Positions 53,145 to 61,678 of a stretch of DNA of 64,000 nt are shown in pieces (position 1 is the stretch's first letter; each line of letters starts with the position of its first letter). The stretch comes from Streptomyces sulphureus DSM 40104 (lineage in GTDB: Bacteria; Actinomycetota; Actinomycetes; Streptomycetales; Streptomycetaceae), in contig NZ_KB905813.1 in NCBI RefSeq assembly GCF_000381025.1, forward strand, positions 788,716 to 852,715, given 5' to 3'. Both the position numbers and the translations under genes were made by a program. A model generated the notes under the pieces. The model did no database searches. It saw only the letters and a program-made list of their open reading frames with translations, and was not told where the DNA came from.

Positions 53145-54692
53145 CTACCTCGTTCGTGGTGCGGAAGAAGGGGCCCGGGCCGCGGCCAGTGCGTCGGCGC
53201 GCACCCGCCGGCGGTCCGGCTTGTTGTTCGGGGTCAGTGGGATCGCGTTGAGCAGGCGCAGAGTCTTGGGGATCTTGTAGCCGGCGAGTCGGCTGCGGCA
53301 ATACGCGCGGAGGTCGGAGAGCTCCACCGTGGCGCCGGGCGCCGACACGGCGCCGACTTCCACGCGTTCGCCCCAGTATTCGTCCGGCACGCCGTACACG
53401 ATCGCATCGGCCACGGCGGGATGGTCGAGGACGACCTCCTCCACCTCCCGGGGATGGACGTTCTCGCCGCCGGTCACGATCGTCTCCTTCCGGCGCCCGG
53501 CGATGTGGACCCAACCGTCCGCGCTCCGCGAGGCGAGATCGCCGATATGGACGCCGTCGGAACGGAAGGTCGCCGCCGTCTCCTCGGGGAGGCCGAAGTA
53601 ACCGCGGGTGCGCCAGGGGCACTCGACGACGAGGTCGCCGACCGTGTCGGGCGGCGCCTCTGCGCCGTCCGCACCGAGGACGTGCACGGTCACGCCCGGC
53701 AGCGGCCGGCCCACGCCGCTGGTCCGGCCGGCGAGCAGGTCCTCGTGGTCGAAGCCCATCACCGAGCCGAACTCGGTCGCTCCGAAGCCGGCGCGGACGC
53801 GGGCGTTCGGGAAGTCGCGCAGCAGACCGTGGACGAAGTCGCCGGTCGAGGGCGCCGAGCCGAAGCGGATCGCGGTGACGTTCTCACGGCGTGCCGTGGC
53901 GAACTCCGGTCGCGCGCGGAGCGCGGCGAACATCGTCGGCGCCCCCATGAGGCGGCTCGCGCCCCGGTCGATCGCGGCGAGCGCCTCCTCGGCGTCGAAC
54001 CGGCGTTGGACCCACACCTCCCCGCCGGCGAGCAGCGGCGCCAGCAGATTGGTGCCGAGGGTGATGTGGAAGAAAGGCGAGAAGAACAGCTCGACGTCGT
54101 CGGGTGTGCGGGGGTTGCCGTGTGCGCACGCGTTGAGCCACAGCCACAGGGTGCGGTGGGTGTGCACCGCGCCCTTCGGGGTGCCGGTGGTGCCGCCCGT
54201 CCCGAAGATGATGGCGGGCGCGTGTTCGTCGGGCCCCGCGAGGCGCCGGCGGCGGGCGTGCAGCGGGGCGAGGCGCGCGGCGACGGGCAACGGCTCGCTG
54301 GCTGCGGGCAGTTCGACCACGCGGTGCCCGGTTGCACGCGCGAGCGACGCGTGCGCCGCGTCGGCGAGCACGAGCGCCGGGCGGAGCCTCGCGAGGTAGG
54401 AGCGCGCCTCGGGCGGGGTCAGACGTGTGTTGAGCGGGGCGGCGACCATCGACCCCGCCAGCGTGCCGAGGACGGCCGCGGTGTGCGGGATCGACGGTTC
54501 CATCGCCGTGACGATCCGGTCGCCGGGGCGTGCGCCGGCCTCCAGCAGCCCCGCCGCCACGCTCTCGGCCGCGTCGAGGAGTTGGGCGAAGGTCAGCTCG
54601 CCGGACTCGTCGGCGAGCGCGCGCCGGCTCTCGCCGTGTCGCTGGCTGCCGAGCGTGCGGAGCCAGTGCGGAAGTGTGACGTCCTCGCCCAC
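53145..54692 (-). CDS. Adenylate-forming acyl-CoA ligase
   Basis: A 515-residue ANL enzyme, the second in the cluster. Its P-loop is IIFGTGGTTGTPKGAVHTHR, then FGATEFGSVMG, IGDLASRSADGWVHIAGRRK and TIVTGGENVHPREVEEVV, and the C-terminal Lys region IPLTPNNKPDRRRV. GTG 54692 follows GAGGAGCG. The promoter upstream on this strand contains the 17-bp element shared with the other cyclase/ligase operon. It likely activates a related but different acid. Confidence 0.93.
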   Translation of the reverse strand: MGEDVTLPHWLRTLGSQRHGESRRALADESGELTFAQLLDAAESVAAGLLEAGARPGDRIVTAMEPSIPHTAAVLGTLAGSMVAAPLNTRLTPPEARSYLARLRPALVLADAAHASLARATGHRVVELPAASEPLPVAARLAPLHARRRRLAGPDEHAPAIIFGTGGTTGTPKGAVHTHRTLWLWLNACAHGNPRTPDDVELFFSPFFHITLGTNLLAPLLAGGEVWVQRRFDAEEALAAIDRGASRLMGAPTMFAALRARPEFATARRENVTAIRFGSAPSTGDFVHGLLRDFPNARVRAGFGATEFGSVMGFDHEDLLAGRTSGVGRPLPGVTVHVLGADGAEAPPDTVGDLVVECPWRTRGYFGLPEETAATFRSDGVHIGDLASRSADGWVHIAGRRKETIVTGGENVHPREVEEVVLDHPAVADAIVYGVPDEYWGERVEVGAVSAPGATVELSDLRAYCRSRLAGYKIPKTLRLLNAIPLTPNNKPDRRRVRADALAAARAPSSAPRTR

Positions 54693-54998
54693 TGCGTCGC
54701 TCCTCGTGTCGAGCTGCGGCGGGTGCTACCGCACCCCCTTATTGAGGGTACTGTTTTTTCTCCGGCTGTACAGCCCGTTGCTGTGTCACCTCTCCCTGCG
54801 GAGGCGTGGGGTGCGCCTGGCGGCGTTTAGTCGGCGAACTCACTGGTGGAGTAAGTGCGTTGCGCGCCGCCTCCTCGTCGATCGGCGACGGGTGGCCTCT
54901 GGACTCGCGAGGGTCGCCGCAATAGAGTGCACTGAAAAGCGGCCTGTCGGTGCCTCGCCACGGCAGCCGTACCGAGATCGTGCGCCAGGGAGGGACCG
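54693..54998. promoter_or_regulatory. Divergent regulatory region of the acyl-CoA cluster
   Basis: 306 bases without a gene. It holds the minus-strand element AAAACAGTACCCTCAAT (54741-54757), a 12-bp palindrome GGCTGTACAGCC (near 54763-54774), and an AGTGCACT palindrome (54926-54933) near the dehydrogenase promoter. The last also occurs upstream of the first operon. This region separates the ligase (-) and dehydrogenase (+) operons. Confidence 0.6.
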
Positions 54999-56138
54999 AT
55001 GGAGTCCTCGTGGGAACCGGCGGACGCGGCCTTCCGCGAGGAGCTCTCCGCCTACCTCGATGAGGAGCTCGGCGGGTGGGAGCGCTCCGAGACCGGCCTC
55101 GGCAGCGCCGTCTACACGGACTTCTCCCGGCGGTTCGTGCGCCGCCTCGCCGACCGCGGCTGGCTGACCCCGCACTGGCCCGAGGAGTACGGGGGCGGCG
55201 GCCAAGGAGCCTGGCAGCACTTCGTCCTCGGCGAGGAGATGTGGAAGCGGGGGGAGCCGCGCGGGCCGCAGTACATGAACGTCAACTGGGTCGGTCCTGC
55301 GCTCATCAAGTACGGCACTCAGGAGCAGAAGCGCACCCTGCTGCCCCCCATCGCGCGCGGCGAGGTCTTCTGGTGCCAGGGCTTCTCGGAGCCGGAGGCC
55401 GGCACCGACCTGGCCGCGCTCCGCACCCGCGCGGTGCGCGACGGCGACGACTACATCCTCAACGGCCAGAAGATCTGGACGTCCTACGCCAACGCCGCCG
55501 ACCACTGCTTCCTGCTCGCCCGCACCGGAACACTCGCCGACGGCCGCGACGGCATCTCGGTGTTCCTGCTGCCGCTGAGAACCCCCGGAGTCGAAGTGCG
55601 GCGCATCGAAGGACTCGTGGGGGAGCACTCGTTCAACGAGCTCTTCCTCACCGACGTCCGCGTCCCCGCCGGCTGCCTGCTCGGCGAGGAGAACAAGGGC
55701 TGGCGGATCGTACGGCGCACCCTCGCCTACGAACGCGTCGGAGCGCCGCGTTACGCCCGTGCCGCCCTCGTCCTCGACCGGCTCGCGGAGTGGAGCCGCG
55801 CGCACGGCCGGCTCCGGGACACGGGCGTCCAGGAGCAGTTCGGGCACGCGCGGACGCTCTGCGAGGCGGCGAGAGTGCTGGTCTACCGCGTCATCGACGA
55901 GCGCGCCAAGGAGCGGGAACCCTCCGCGTACGCCTACCAGGCCCGCGCGGCCATGGTGCAGGCCGAGCGTGCGGTCGGGGACCTGGCGCTCGACGTCATG
56001 GGGAGCGAGGCCCTCGTCGAAGGCGCCCTCGGAGACGCGCAGTTCCGCAACTCGCTCGGTGCCGGCATCGCGGCCGGGAGCTACGAGGTGCAGCTCAACC
56101 TGATCAGCCGACTCATTCTGAACCTGCCGAAGGAATAG
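54999..56138 (+). CDS. Acyl-CoA dehydrogenase
   Basis: A 379-residue FAD enzyme with FCQG-type FAD-binding region WCQGFSEPEAGTDLAALRTR and WRIVRRTLAYERVGAPRYAR. The Glu in LAYERVG sits where isovaleryl-CoA dehydrogenase has its base, while the short/medium-chain position (xYEGTxE) reads GIAAGSYEV and lacks it. This suggests a branched- or cyclic-acyl substrate. ATG 54999 has CAGGGAGGG upstream. First gene of a five-gene operon. Confidence 0.93.
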   Translation: MESSWEPADAAFREELSAYLDEELGGWERSETGLGSAVYTDFSRRFVRRLADRGWLTPHWPEEYGGGGQGAWQHFVLGEEMWKRGEPRGPQYMNVNWVGPALIKYGTQEQKRTLLPPIARGEVFWCQGFSEPEAGTDLAALRTRAVRDGDDYILNGQKIWTSYANAADHCFLLARTGTLADGRDGISVFLLPLRTPGVEVRRIEGLVGEHSFNELFLTDVRVPAGCLLGEENKGWRIVRRTLAYERVGAPRYARAALVLDRLAEWSRAHGRLRDTGVQEQFGHARTLCEAARVLVYRVIDERAKEREPSAYAYQARAAMVQAERAVGDLALDVMGSEALVEGALGDAQFRNSLGAGIAAGSYEVQLNLISRLILNLPKE

Positions 56139-56140
56139 CC

Positions 56141-57067
56141 ATGGACTTCGAGCCGTCGCCGACCCAGCGCGCTCTGCTGGACGCGCTCGGCGTACTGCTG
56201 AGCCGGCGAGCCGGCACCGGACGCAGCCGGGAACTCGCCCAACGTGCCGCTTACGACCACGAGTTGGAGGACGCCCTGCGCGAGGGCGGGTTCCTCGATC
56301 TGTACGCGACCGAGGAGGCAGGGCCGCTGGGCGCCACGCTCGCCGTCGAGCGGACAGCGGCGGAACTCGGCGCCGTCACAGCCGTACCGCACCTCCTGGT
56401 CTCGCCCGCGCTCGGACTCGGCCCGGGGGAGGGGCCCACCGTCCTCGCCGTCGCCGGCGACACCGGCCCCGTGCGGTACGGCGGAACGGCGACGCGGATG
56501 CTGGTGGCCGGCGCCGACCGGTGCGAGGTCGCCCGGCTCGACCCGACCCGCGCCCAACCCGAGCCCACCGTGTACGGCTACCCGCTCGCCCGCGTCGCCG
56601 CGGCGGACCGGCACGAGCTGGGCCCCGGCACAGCGGCGACGATGCTCGCCTGGTGGCGCGTCGGACTCTCGGCGGAAGCCGTCGGCATGATGCGCAGAGC
56701 GTTGGACACCACCGTCGAACACGCCCGTACCCGGCGGGTGTTCGGCCGCGCGCTCGGTTCCCTCCAGGCGTTGCAGCACCGCCTCGCCGAGCTGAGCGTA
56801 CGCGTCGAGGGCGCACGCTGGCTCGTCTACGAGGCGGCCCACCTCGGCGCACCCCCGGAGGCGGCCGCCGTCGCCGCTGCCCACACCACGGCGGCGCTCC
56901 ACCGGCTGACCAGAGAGACCCACCAACTGAAGGGCGCCGTCGGGCTGACCGTCGAGGACGACCTGCACCTGTGGACGCTGCGCCTGCAAACCCTGCGCGC
57001 CGAGCTCGGCGGGCTGCGCGCGCACCGCCGCGCCGTCTCCGAGTCCCGCTGGGCGGCGACGGCATGA
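56141..57067 (+). CDS. Short acyl-CoA dehydrogenase-like subunit
   Basis: A 308-residue protein, shorter than the usual ~380. C-terminal ACAD helices are clear: GLSAEAVGMMRRALDTTVEH, ARTRRVFGRALGSLQALQHR and TRETHQLKGAVGLTVEDDLH. The N-terminal FAD half is reduced. The Glu in LSAEAVG occupies the isovaleryl-type base position. It starts two bases after the previous stop and overlaps the next gene (ATGA). Such short ACAD pairs form heteromers in actinobacterial steroid and cyclic-acid breakdown. Confidence 0.88.
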   Translation: MDFEPSPTQRALLDALGVLLSRRAGTGRSRELAQRAAYDHELEDALREGGFLDLYATEEAGPLGATLAVERTAAELGAVTAVPHLLVSPALGLGPGEGPTVLAVAGDTGPVRYGGTATRMLVAGADRCEVARLDPTRAQPEPTVYGYPLARVAAADRHELGPGTAATMLAWWRVGLSAEAVGMMRRALDTTVEHARTRRVFGRALGSLQALQHRLAELSVRVEGARWLVYEAAHLGAPPEAAAVAAAHTTAALHRLTRETHQLKGAVGLTVEDDLHLWTLRLQTLRAELGGLRAHRRAVSESRWAATA

Positions 57068-58026
57068 GCGTCCCGCTGACCCGCACCCCCGAGCAGGCAG
57101 CCCTCGCCGACTCGGTCCGCCGGTACTGCACGGCCCACTGCACCGACGGGGTGCAGCGCGGCGAGGGAGACGCGTTCCCCTGGGAATTCTGGCGCGGCCT
57201 CGCCGAGTTGGGGGTGCTGTCGCTCGCCGTACCGGGCGAGGGCGGCGGGGCCGGCGAGATCGCGGCGGCCTCGACCGAACTCGGCAGGGCCGCCGCCCCG
57301 GGGCCGCTCGCCGGCACGGTGTTCGCCACGCATGCCCTCCCCGCGGACTCCGCAGCAGCGGTGGCGCAGGGCAGCACCCTCGCCGCCTGCGGAGCCCCGC
57401 CGCTGCTGCCGTGGGCACCGCTCGCCGGGGTGTTCGTCGAGACCGACGGCGCCCGGGCGTGGTCGGCGCACCCCACAGGCGCCGTGGAGCCGGTGCGGAC
57501 GCTCGGCGGGGAGCCGTGGGGACGGGTGGAACTACGGCGCGGGGAGCCCCTCGAGCGCGCCGCGGGCGCAACGGCGCTGACGCATGTCGCGCTCGCCGCC
57601 TACCTCTGCGGGGCGGGTCGGCGGCTGCTCGACGCGGCGGCCGAACACGCCCGCACCCGCGTCCAGTTCGGTCGCACGCTCGACACGTTCCAGGCCGTCG
57701 CGCACCCCGTCGTCGACGCGGGACTGGCGCTGAGCGCTTCCGAGAAGCTGCTGGCGATGTCGGCCGCCGCCCTCGACGGCGCCCATCGCGACGCCGGCGC
57801 CATGGCAGCCGCCGCACGGCTCTCCGCGTCCGGCGCCGCCGTCGAAGCGGCGTTCGTCGCCCACCAGGTGCACGGGGCGCTCGGCTACACCGTCGAGGGC
57901 CCCGTCGGCCACGTCGCACAGCGGATCAGGCGGCTGGCCACCCTGCCCGGCCACGCGGAGACGTGGCGCGAGCAGGCACTCGCGAGGTACTACGGGAAGG
58001 TCGGCAATGGTGGACACACCGGATGA
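57064..58026 (+). CDS. Short acyl-CoA dehydrogenase-like partner subunit
   Basis: A 320-residue ACAD homologue adjacent to and overlapping the previous short subunit. It has ARTRVQFGRTLDTFQAVAHP and FVAHQVHGALGYTVEGPVGH. At the base position it reads LTHVALAAYLCG, without Glu. So it is probably the non-catalytic or FAD-binding partner in a heteromer with the upstream subunit. Its 3' end overlaps the crotonase start by 20 bases. Confidence 0.88.
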   Translation: MSVPLTRTPEQAALADSVRRYCTAHCTDGVQRGEGDAFPWEFWRGLAELGVLSLAVPGEGGGAGEIAAASTELGRAAAPGPLAGTVFATHALPADSAAAVAQGSTLAACGAPPLLPWAPLAGVFVETDGARAWSAHPTGAVEPVRTLGGEPWGRVELRRGEPLERAAGATALTHVALAAYLCGAGRRLLDAAAEHARTRVQFGRTLDTFQAVAHPVVDAGLALSASEKLLAMSAAALDGAHRDAGAMAAAARLSASGAAVEAAFVAHQVHGALGYTVEGPVGHVAQRIRRLATLPGHAETWREQALARYYGKVGNGGHTG

Positions 58027-58822
58027 GACCGCGGACGAGGTGCTCTTCGAGAAGCGCGACCACGTCGCGTACCTCACCCTCAACCGCCCCCACAAGGGCA
58101 ACTCCCTCACGGGCACGATGATGCGGCGGATGCGGGAGGTCTGGGGGGAGGTGCGGGACGATCCCTGGATACGCGCGGCCGTCGTCACCGGCGCGGGGGA
58201 GCGGCACTTCAGCACCGGCGCCGACATGGACGTCGTCGCGGAGCGGGGCGGGATGAGCACGGGCACGGGGCCGCTCACCGACGAGGTGTACTGGTCGCCG
58301 CGGCAGAACCGGGTGTGGAAGCCGGTGATCAGCGCCGTCAACGGCCTGGTCGCCGGCGCCGGGCTGCACTTCGTCGTCGACGCCGACATCGTCGTCGCCG
58401 CCGACCACGCGGCCTTCATGGACACGCACGTCAACGTCGGCCTCGTCGGCGCCATGGAGAACATCGGCCTCGCCAAGCGGCTGCCCCTCGGCTCGGCGCT
58501 GCGGATGACGCTGCTGGGCCGCAGCTACCGCATGCCGGCGGAACGCGCCTACCAGCTCGGCCTCGTCGACGAACTCACCACGCCCGACGCACTGCTGGAC
58601 ACGGCGGAGGAGATGGCGCGCGCCATCGTCCGCAACTCACCCGCCGCGGTGTCGCTCTCCCAGCAGGCCGTCTGGAACTCCCTGGAGATGGGGTACACGC
58701 AGGCGAACGAGTACGGCTGGGCGCTCCTCCGCATGCACTGGGCGCACCCCGACGCCAGGGAGGGCCCCAAGGCGTTCAGCGAGGGACGCGAACCGCGCTG
58801 GGCCACGCCCGAGGGGGAGTGA
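58007..58822 (+). CDS. Crotonase-fold protein lacking the hydratase glutamates
   Basis: A 271-residue crotonase. The oxyanion loop is FSTGADMDVVAERGG, and the core helix is NGLVAGAGLHFVVDADIVVA with FMDTHVNVGLVGAMENIGLA. Aligned to enoyl-CoA hydratase, both catalytic glutamates (E144, E164) are His here. Hydration of an enoyl-CoA is therefore doubtful; ring-opening, isomerase, hydrolase or other crotonase chemistry is possible. ATG 58007 has GGAAGG before it and overlaps the dehydrogenase-like gene. Confidence 0.9.
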   Translation: MVDTPDETADEVLFEKRDHVAYLTLNRPHKGNSLTGTMMRRMREVWGEVRDDPWIRAAVVTGAGERHFSTGADMDVVAERGGMSTGTGPLTDEVYWSPRQNRVWKPVISAVNGLVAGAGLHFVVDADIVVAADHAAFMDTHVNVGLVGAMENIGLAKRLPLGSALRMTLLGRSYRMPAERAYQLGLVDELTTPDALLDTAEEMARAIVRNSPAAVSLSQQAVWNSLEMGYTQANEYGWALLRMHWAHPDAREGPKAFSEGREPRWATPEGE

Positions 58823-58823
58823 C

Positions 58824-59942
58824 ATGGAGTTCGGCTTCACCCGCGAGGAGGAGGCGTTCCGCGGCGAGATCCTCGGCTTCCTCGACCAACACCGGGGCGT
58901 CGACGGCTACTTCCACCGCGGAACGGACACCGCGGACGGTGTCCGCCGGGTCTACAGGGCGCTCGGCGCGCGTGGCTGGCTCTCGCTCTCCTGGCCGTCC
59001 GAGTTCGGGGGCGCCGGCCTCCCGCCCGCCTACGAGTTCCTCCTCTGGGACGAGCTCGCGTACGCGAGGGTCGCACGTCCGCCGATGGGCCCCGGGCTGG
59101 TGGCCAAGGCGCTCATGACGCACGGCACGGCCGAGCAGCGCGGCCGGTTCCTCGACAACCTGGCCCGGGGGAGGACCGCCTTCTGCCTCGGCTACTCCGA
59201 GCCGGACGCCGGTTCCGACCTGGCCGCGGTACGCACCCGCGCCAGGCGCGAGGGCTCCGAGTACGTGGTCGACGGGGCCAAGTGCTGGACGTCGAACGCG
59301 CACTGGTCCGACTACATCTGGCTGCTGTGTCGTACGGGCACGCCGCAGAGCAGGTCCCGCGGGCTCAGCGTGCTGATCGTCCCGCTGGACAGCCCGGGCG
59401 TGCACGTCTCGCCGATCCCGACGCTCGACGGCGGGCGCCTCAACGAAGTGCGCTTCGACGGGGTGCGGGTTCCGTCCGCCGACCGCGTGGGAGCGGAGAA
59501 CGAGGGCTGGCAGGTGGTCAGTTCGGCGCTGGCGGTGGAACGGCACGTCCAGTTCCCGCCGAAGCGGCTCCGGCGGGACCTGCAAGACCTCGTCGACTGG
59601 ACGGAGTCGGCCGGGCTCGCCGACGATCCGCTGGTGAGGCGGCGGCTGTCGGAGCTCGCCGTGCGTGTCGCGGAGGTCGAGGCACTGGCGCTCGCGCTGC
59701 TCGGCGAGGTGACGAGCGGGCAGCCCTCGGCTGTGCCCGCCGCGCACCACAAGCTGGCCGGCACGCTCCTCGCGCAGGACATCGCCCGCGCCGCCGCGGA
59801 GTTCGACTCGCCCGAGGCGCTGGTGAGCGGGACCGACGTCGAGTTCATGTGGCGCCAGGCGATCCTGGAGACGATCGGCGGCGGCACCTCCGAAGTGATG
59901 CGCGGCCTGATTGCGCGGCAGGAGTTCGGACTGGCGGGCTGA
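58824..59942 (+). CDS. Acyl-CoA dehydrogenase
   Basis: A 372-residue FAD dehydrogenase, the fourth in the cluster. It has CLGYSEPDAGSDLAAVRTRA, SSALAVERHVQFPPKRLRRD with Glu at the isovaleryl-type base position, and a C-terminal ETIGGGTSEVMRGLIARQEF. Full length, so it probably works as a homotetramer. It starts two bases after the crotonase stop and ends the operon. No thiolase or 3-hydroxyacyl-CoA dehydrogenase follows. Confidence 0.93.
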   Translation: MEFGFTREEEAFRGEILGFLDQHRGVDGYFHRGTDTADGVRRVYRALGARGWLSLSWPSEFGGAGLPPAYEFLLWDELAYARVARPPMGPGLVAKALMTHGTAEQRGRFLDNLARGRTAFCLGYSEPDAGSDLAAVRTRARREGSEYVVDGAKCWTSNAHWSDYIWLLCRTGTPQSRSRGLSVLIVPLDSPGVHVSPIPTLDGGRLNEVRFDGVRVPSADRVGAENEGWQVVSSALAVERHVQFPPKRLRRDLQDLVDWTESAGLADDPLVRRRLSELAVRVAEVEALALALLGEVTSGQPSAVPAAHHKLAGTLLAQDIARAAAEFDSPEALVSGTDVEFMWRQAILETIGGGTSEVMRGLIARQEFGLAG

Positions 59943-60041
59943 GCAACGGGGGCAGCCCTGTCGTGTTGCGCCTGCAACCGGGTGCGCACCGCCCGGCGGG
60001 CACCTCCTGCCCGGCGGCGCGTGTCCGACTCCGTCCCCGCG

Positions 60042-60221
60042 TCACGGGCGCGGCGGCGCGGTGCTCTTGCGCACGACGAGGCTGGTGGCGAGCTCCAGCC
60101 TGGTGGTCACCGGCTCCTCCACCCGCAGGCGCAGCAGGAGTTGGACGGCCTCCTCCGCCATCCGCTGCAGCGGCTGGTGCACCGTGGTGAGCGCTGGACT
60201 CGCCCACCGGGCGACGCTGAC
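60042..60221 (-). pseudogene. C-terminal remnant of a LacI-family regulator
   Basis: The minus frame reads HVSVARWASPALTTVHQPLQ, RMAEEAVQLLLRLRVEE and TRLELATSLVVRKSTAPP before the stop at 60042: the last ~60 residues of a LacI repressor's sugar domain. The N-terminal helix-turn-helix and the rest of the domain are missing; beyond about 60221 the sequence changes to GH3 on the opposite strand. Not functional. Confidence 0.7.
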
Positions 60222-61617
60222 GTGCTTTCGGCGAGCCGCTGCGCCGCGCCGTAGCCGACGGCCTGGTTCCCGAGTCCCTGGTGGACCGCGCCGTGCGCCG
60301 AGTGCTGGCGCAGAGGGCCCGGTTGGGGCTGCTCGACCGCGACTGGGACCCGCTGCCGCCCGCACTCGCCGGAACGGACCCCTGCGCCGAGGACCCGCGC
60401 GGAAGCGTGGACCTCGATCCGCCCGCCAAGCCCGTCGCGTCGCCGAGCGGGCCGTCGTGCTCCTCCGCAACGACGGGACCCTTCCGCTCGCCGACGGCGC
60501 CGTTCCCGGCCGTATCGCGCTCATCGGGCCGCAGGCCGACAGCCCGACAGCGGTACTCGGCTGCTACTCCTTCCCCGTCCACGTCGGAGCGCGGCACCCG
60601 CACACCCCGCCCGGCATCGCCTTGCCCACGCTGCGGGAGGCGCTGGCGGCGGAGTTCCCCGCGAGCGACATCGTCACCGTGCAGGGCACCAGTAGCGACG
60701 GCGGGGACACCGCGGGCTTCGCCGAGGCCGTCTCGGTCGCCCGCGACGCCGACCTGGTGATCGCGGCGCTCGGTGACCGCTCGGGCCTCTTCGGCAGGGG
60801 GACGAGCGGCGAGGGCTGCGACGCCGGGGACCTCGCCTTGCCCGGCGCCCAACAGCCGCTCCTCGACGCTCTCCTGGGCGTCGGGACACCGGTCGTCGTC
60901 GCGCTCCTCGCCGGCCGCCCGTACGCACTGGGCGGGGCGGCGACGCGGGCTGCCGCGCTCGTGCCAACCTTCTTCCCCGGCGAGGAGGGCGCTCCCGCGC
61001 TCGCCGCCGTCCTCAGCGGGCGCGTCGCTCCCTCGGGGCGCCTGCCCGTCTGCGTGCCGACGCTGCCGGGAGCGCAGCCGTCGACCTATCTGGAGCCCCG
61101 GCTCGGCCACGCGAGCGAGGTCTCCAGCAGCGATCCGACCCCCGCGTTCGGCTTCGGGCACGGGCTGACCTACACCACCTTCGCCTGGTCCGCCCTCGAC
61201 GTGGGCACGGAAGAAGCCGCGACCGACGGTGAGTTCACGCTCGCCTGCACCGTCCGCAACGTCGGCGGCCGGGCCGGCACCGAGGTCGTGCAGCTCTATC
61301 TCCACGACCCGGTCGCCTCGGTCGTCCAGCCCGTGCAGCGCCTGATCGGCTACGTCCGCCTCGACCTCGCCCCGGCGGAGTCGGCGCGCGTCCACCTGAC
61401 CGTCCCTGTCGACCTCGCTTCCTTCACGGGCCGGGACGGGCACCGGATCGTCGAACCCGGCGAGTTGGAGCTGCGGTTGGGCGCGTCGAGCACGGACCCG
61501 CGCCTGACGGCGCACGTGCGCCTCACCGGAGCCGTCCGGCAGGTGGACCACCGTCGCCGCCTGCACCCCGGGATACGCGTCGAGTTCGGGTCCGCGCCAC
61601 CTGCCACGGACCGTTGA
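60216..61617 (+). pseudogene. Truncated, frameshifted GH3 beta-glucosidase/xylosidase
   Basis: The remnant begins inside the GH3 N-domain (LRRAVADGLVPESLVDRAVR, RVLAQRARLGLLDRDWDPLP), with no start codon. Near 60427 the frame shifts by one base, after VDLDPPAK, to ARRVAERAVVLLRNDGTLPL. From there the C-domain is intact (ALGDRSGLFGRGTSGEGCDA, PAFGFGHGLTYTTF) plus a fibronectin-like end, to 61617. The catalytic Asp of the N-domain is lost. The 5' break coincides with the LacI remnant end. Confidence 0.8.
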
Positions 61618-61628
61618 CGGTCACGCCG

Positions 61629-61672
61629 CGGCGCGGCGGTGCGCGAAGCCGCCTGTGCGGAGCGCCGCGCCG
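61629..61672. terminator. Inverted repeat between convergent genes
   Basis: CGGCGCGGCG (61629-61638) and CGCCGCGCCG (61663-61672) are 10-base complements with a 24-base loop, between the GH3 remnant and the DeoR stop. Confidence 0.45.
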
Positions 61673-61678
61673 GACCCG

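Noticed and set aside
53145-54692. Benzoate-CoA or 4-coumarate-CoA ligase as a specific name for the minus-strand ligase
   Set aside because: Adenylate-forming motifs are clear, but substrate cannot be read from sequence by eye, so a generic name is used.
58007-58822. Plain enoyl-CoA hydratase annotation
   Set aside because: Both catalytic glutamates are missing, so I call only the crotonase fold.
59943-60041. Repeated GCCCGGCGG units as a terminator
   Set aside because: They are direct rather than inverted repeats; the best stem is only five base pairs.
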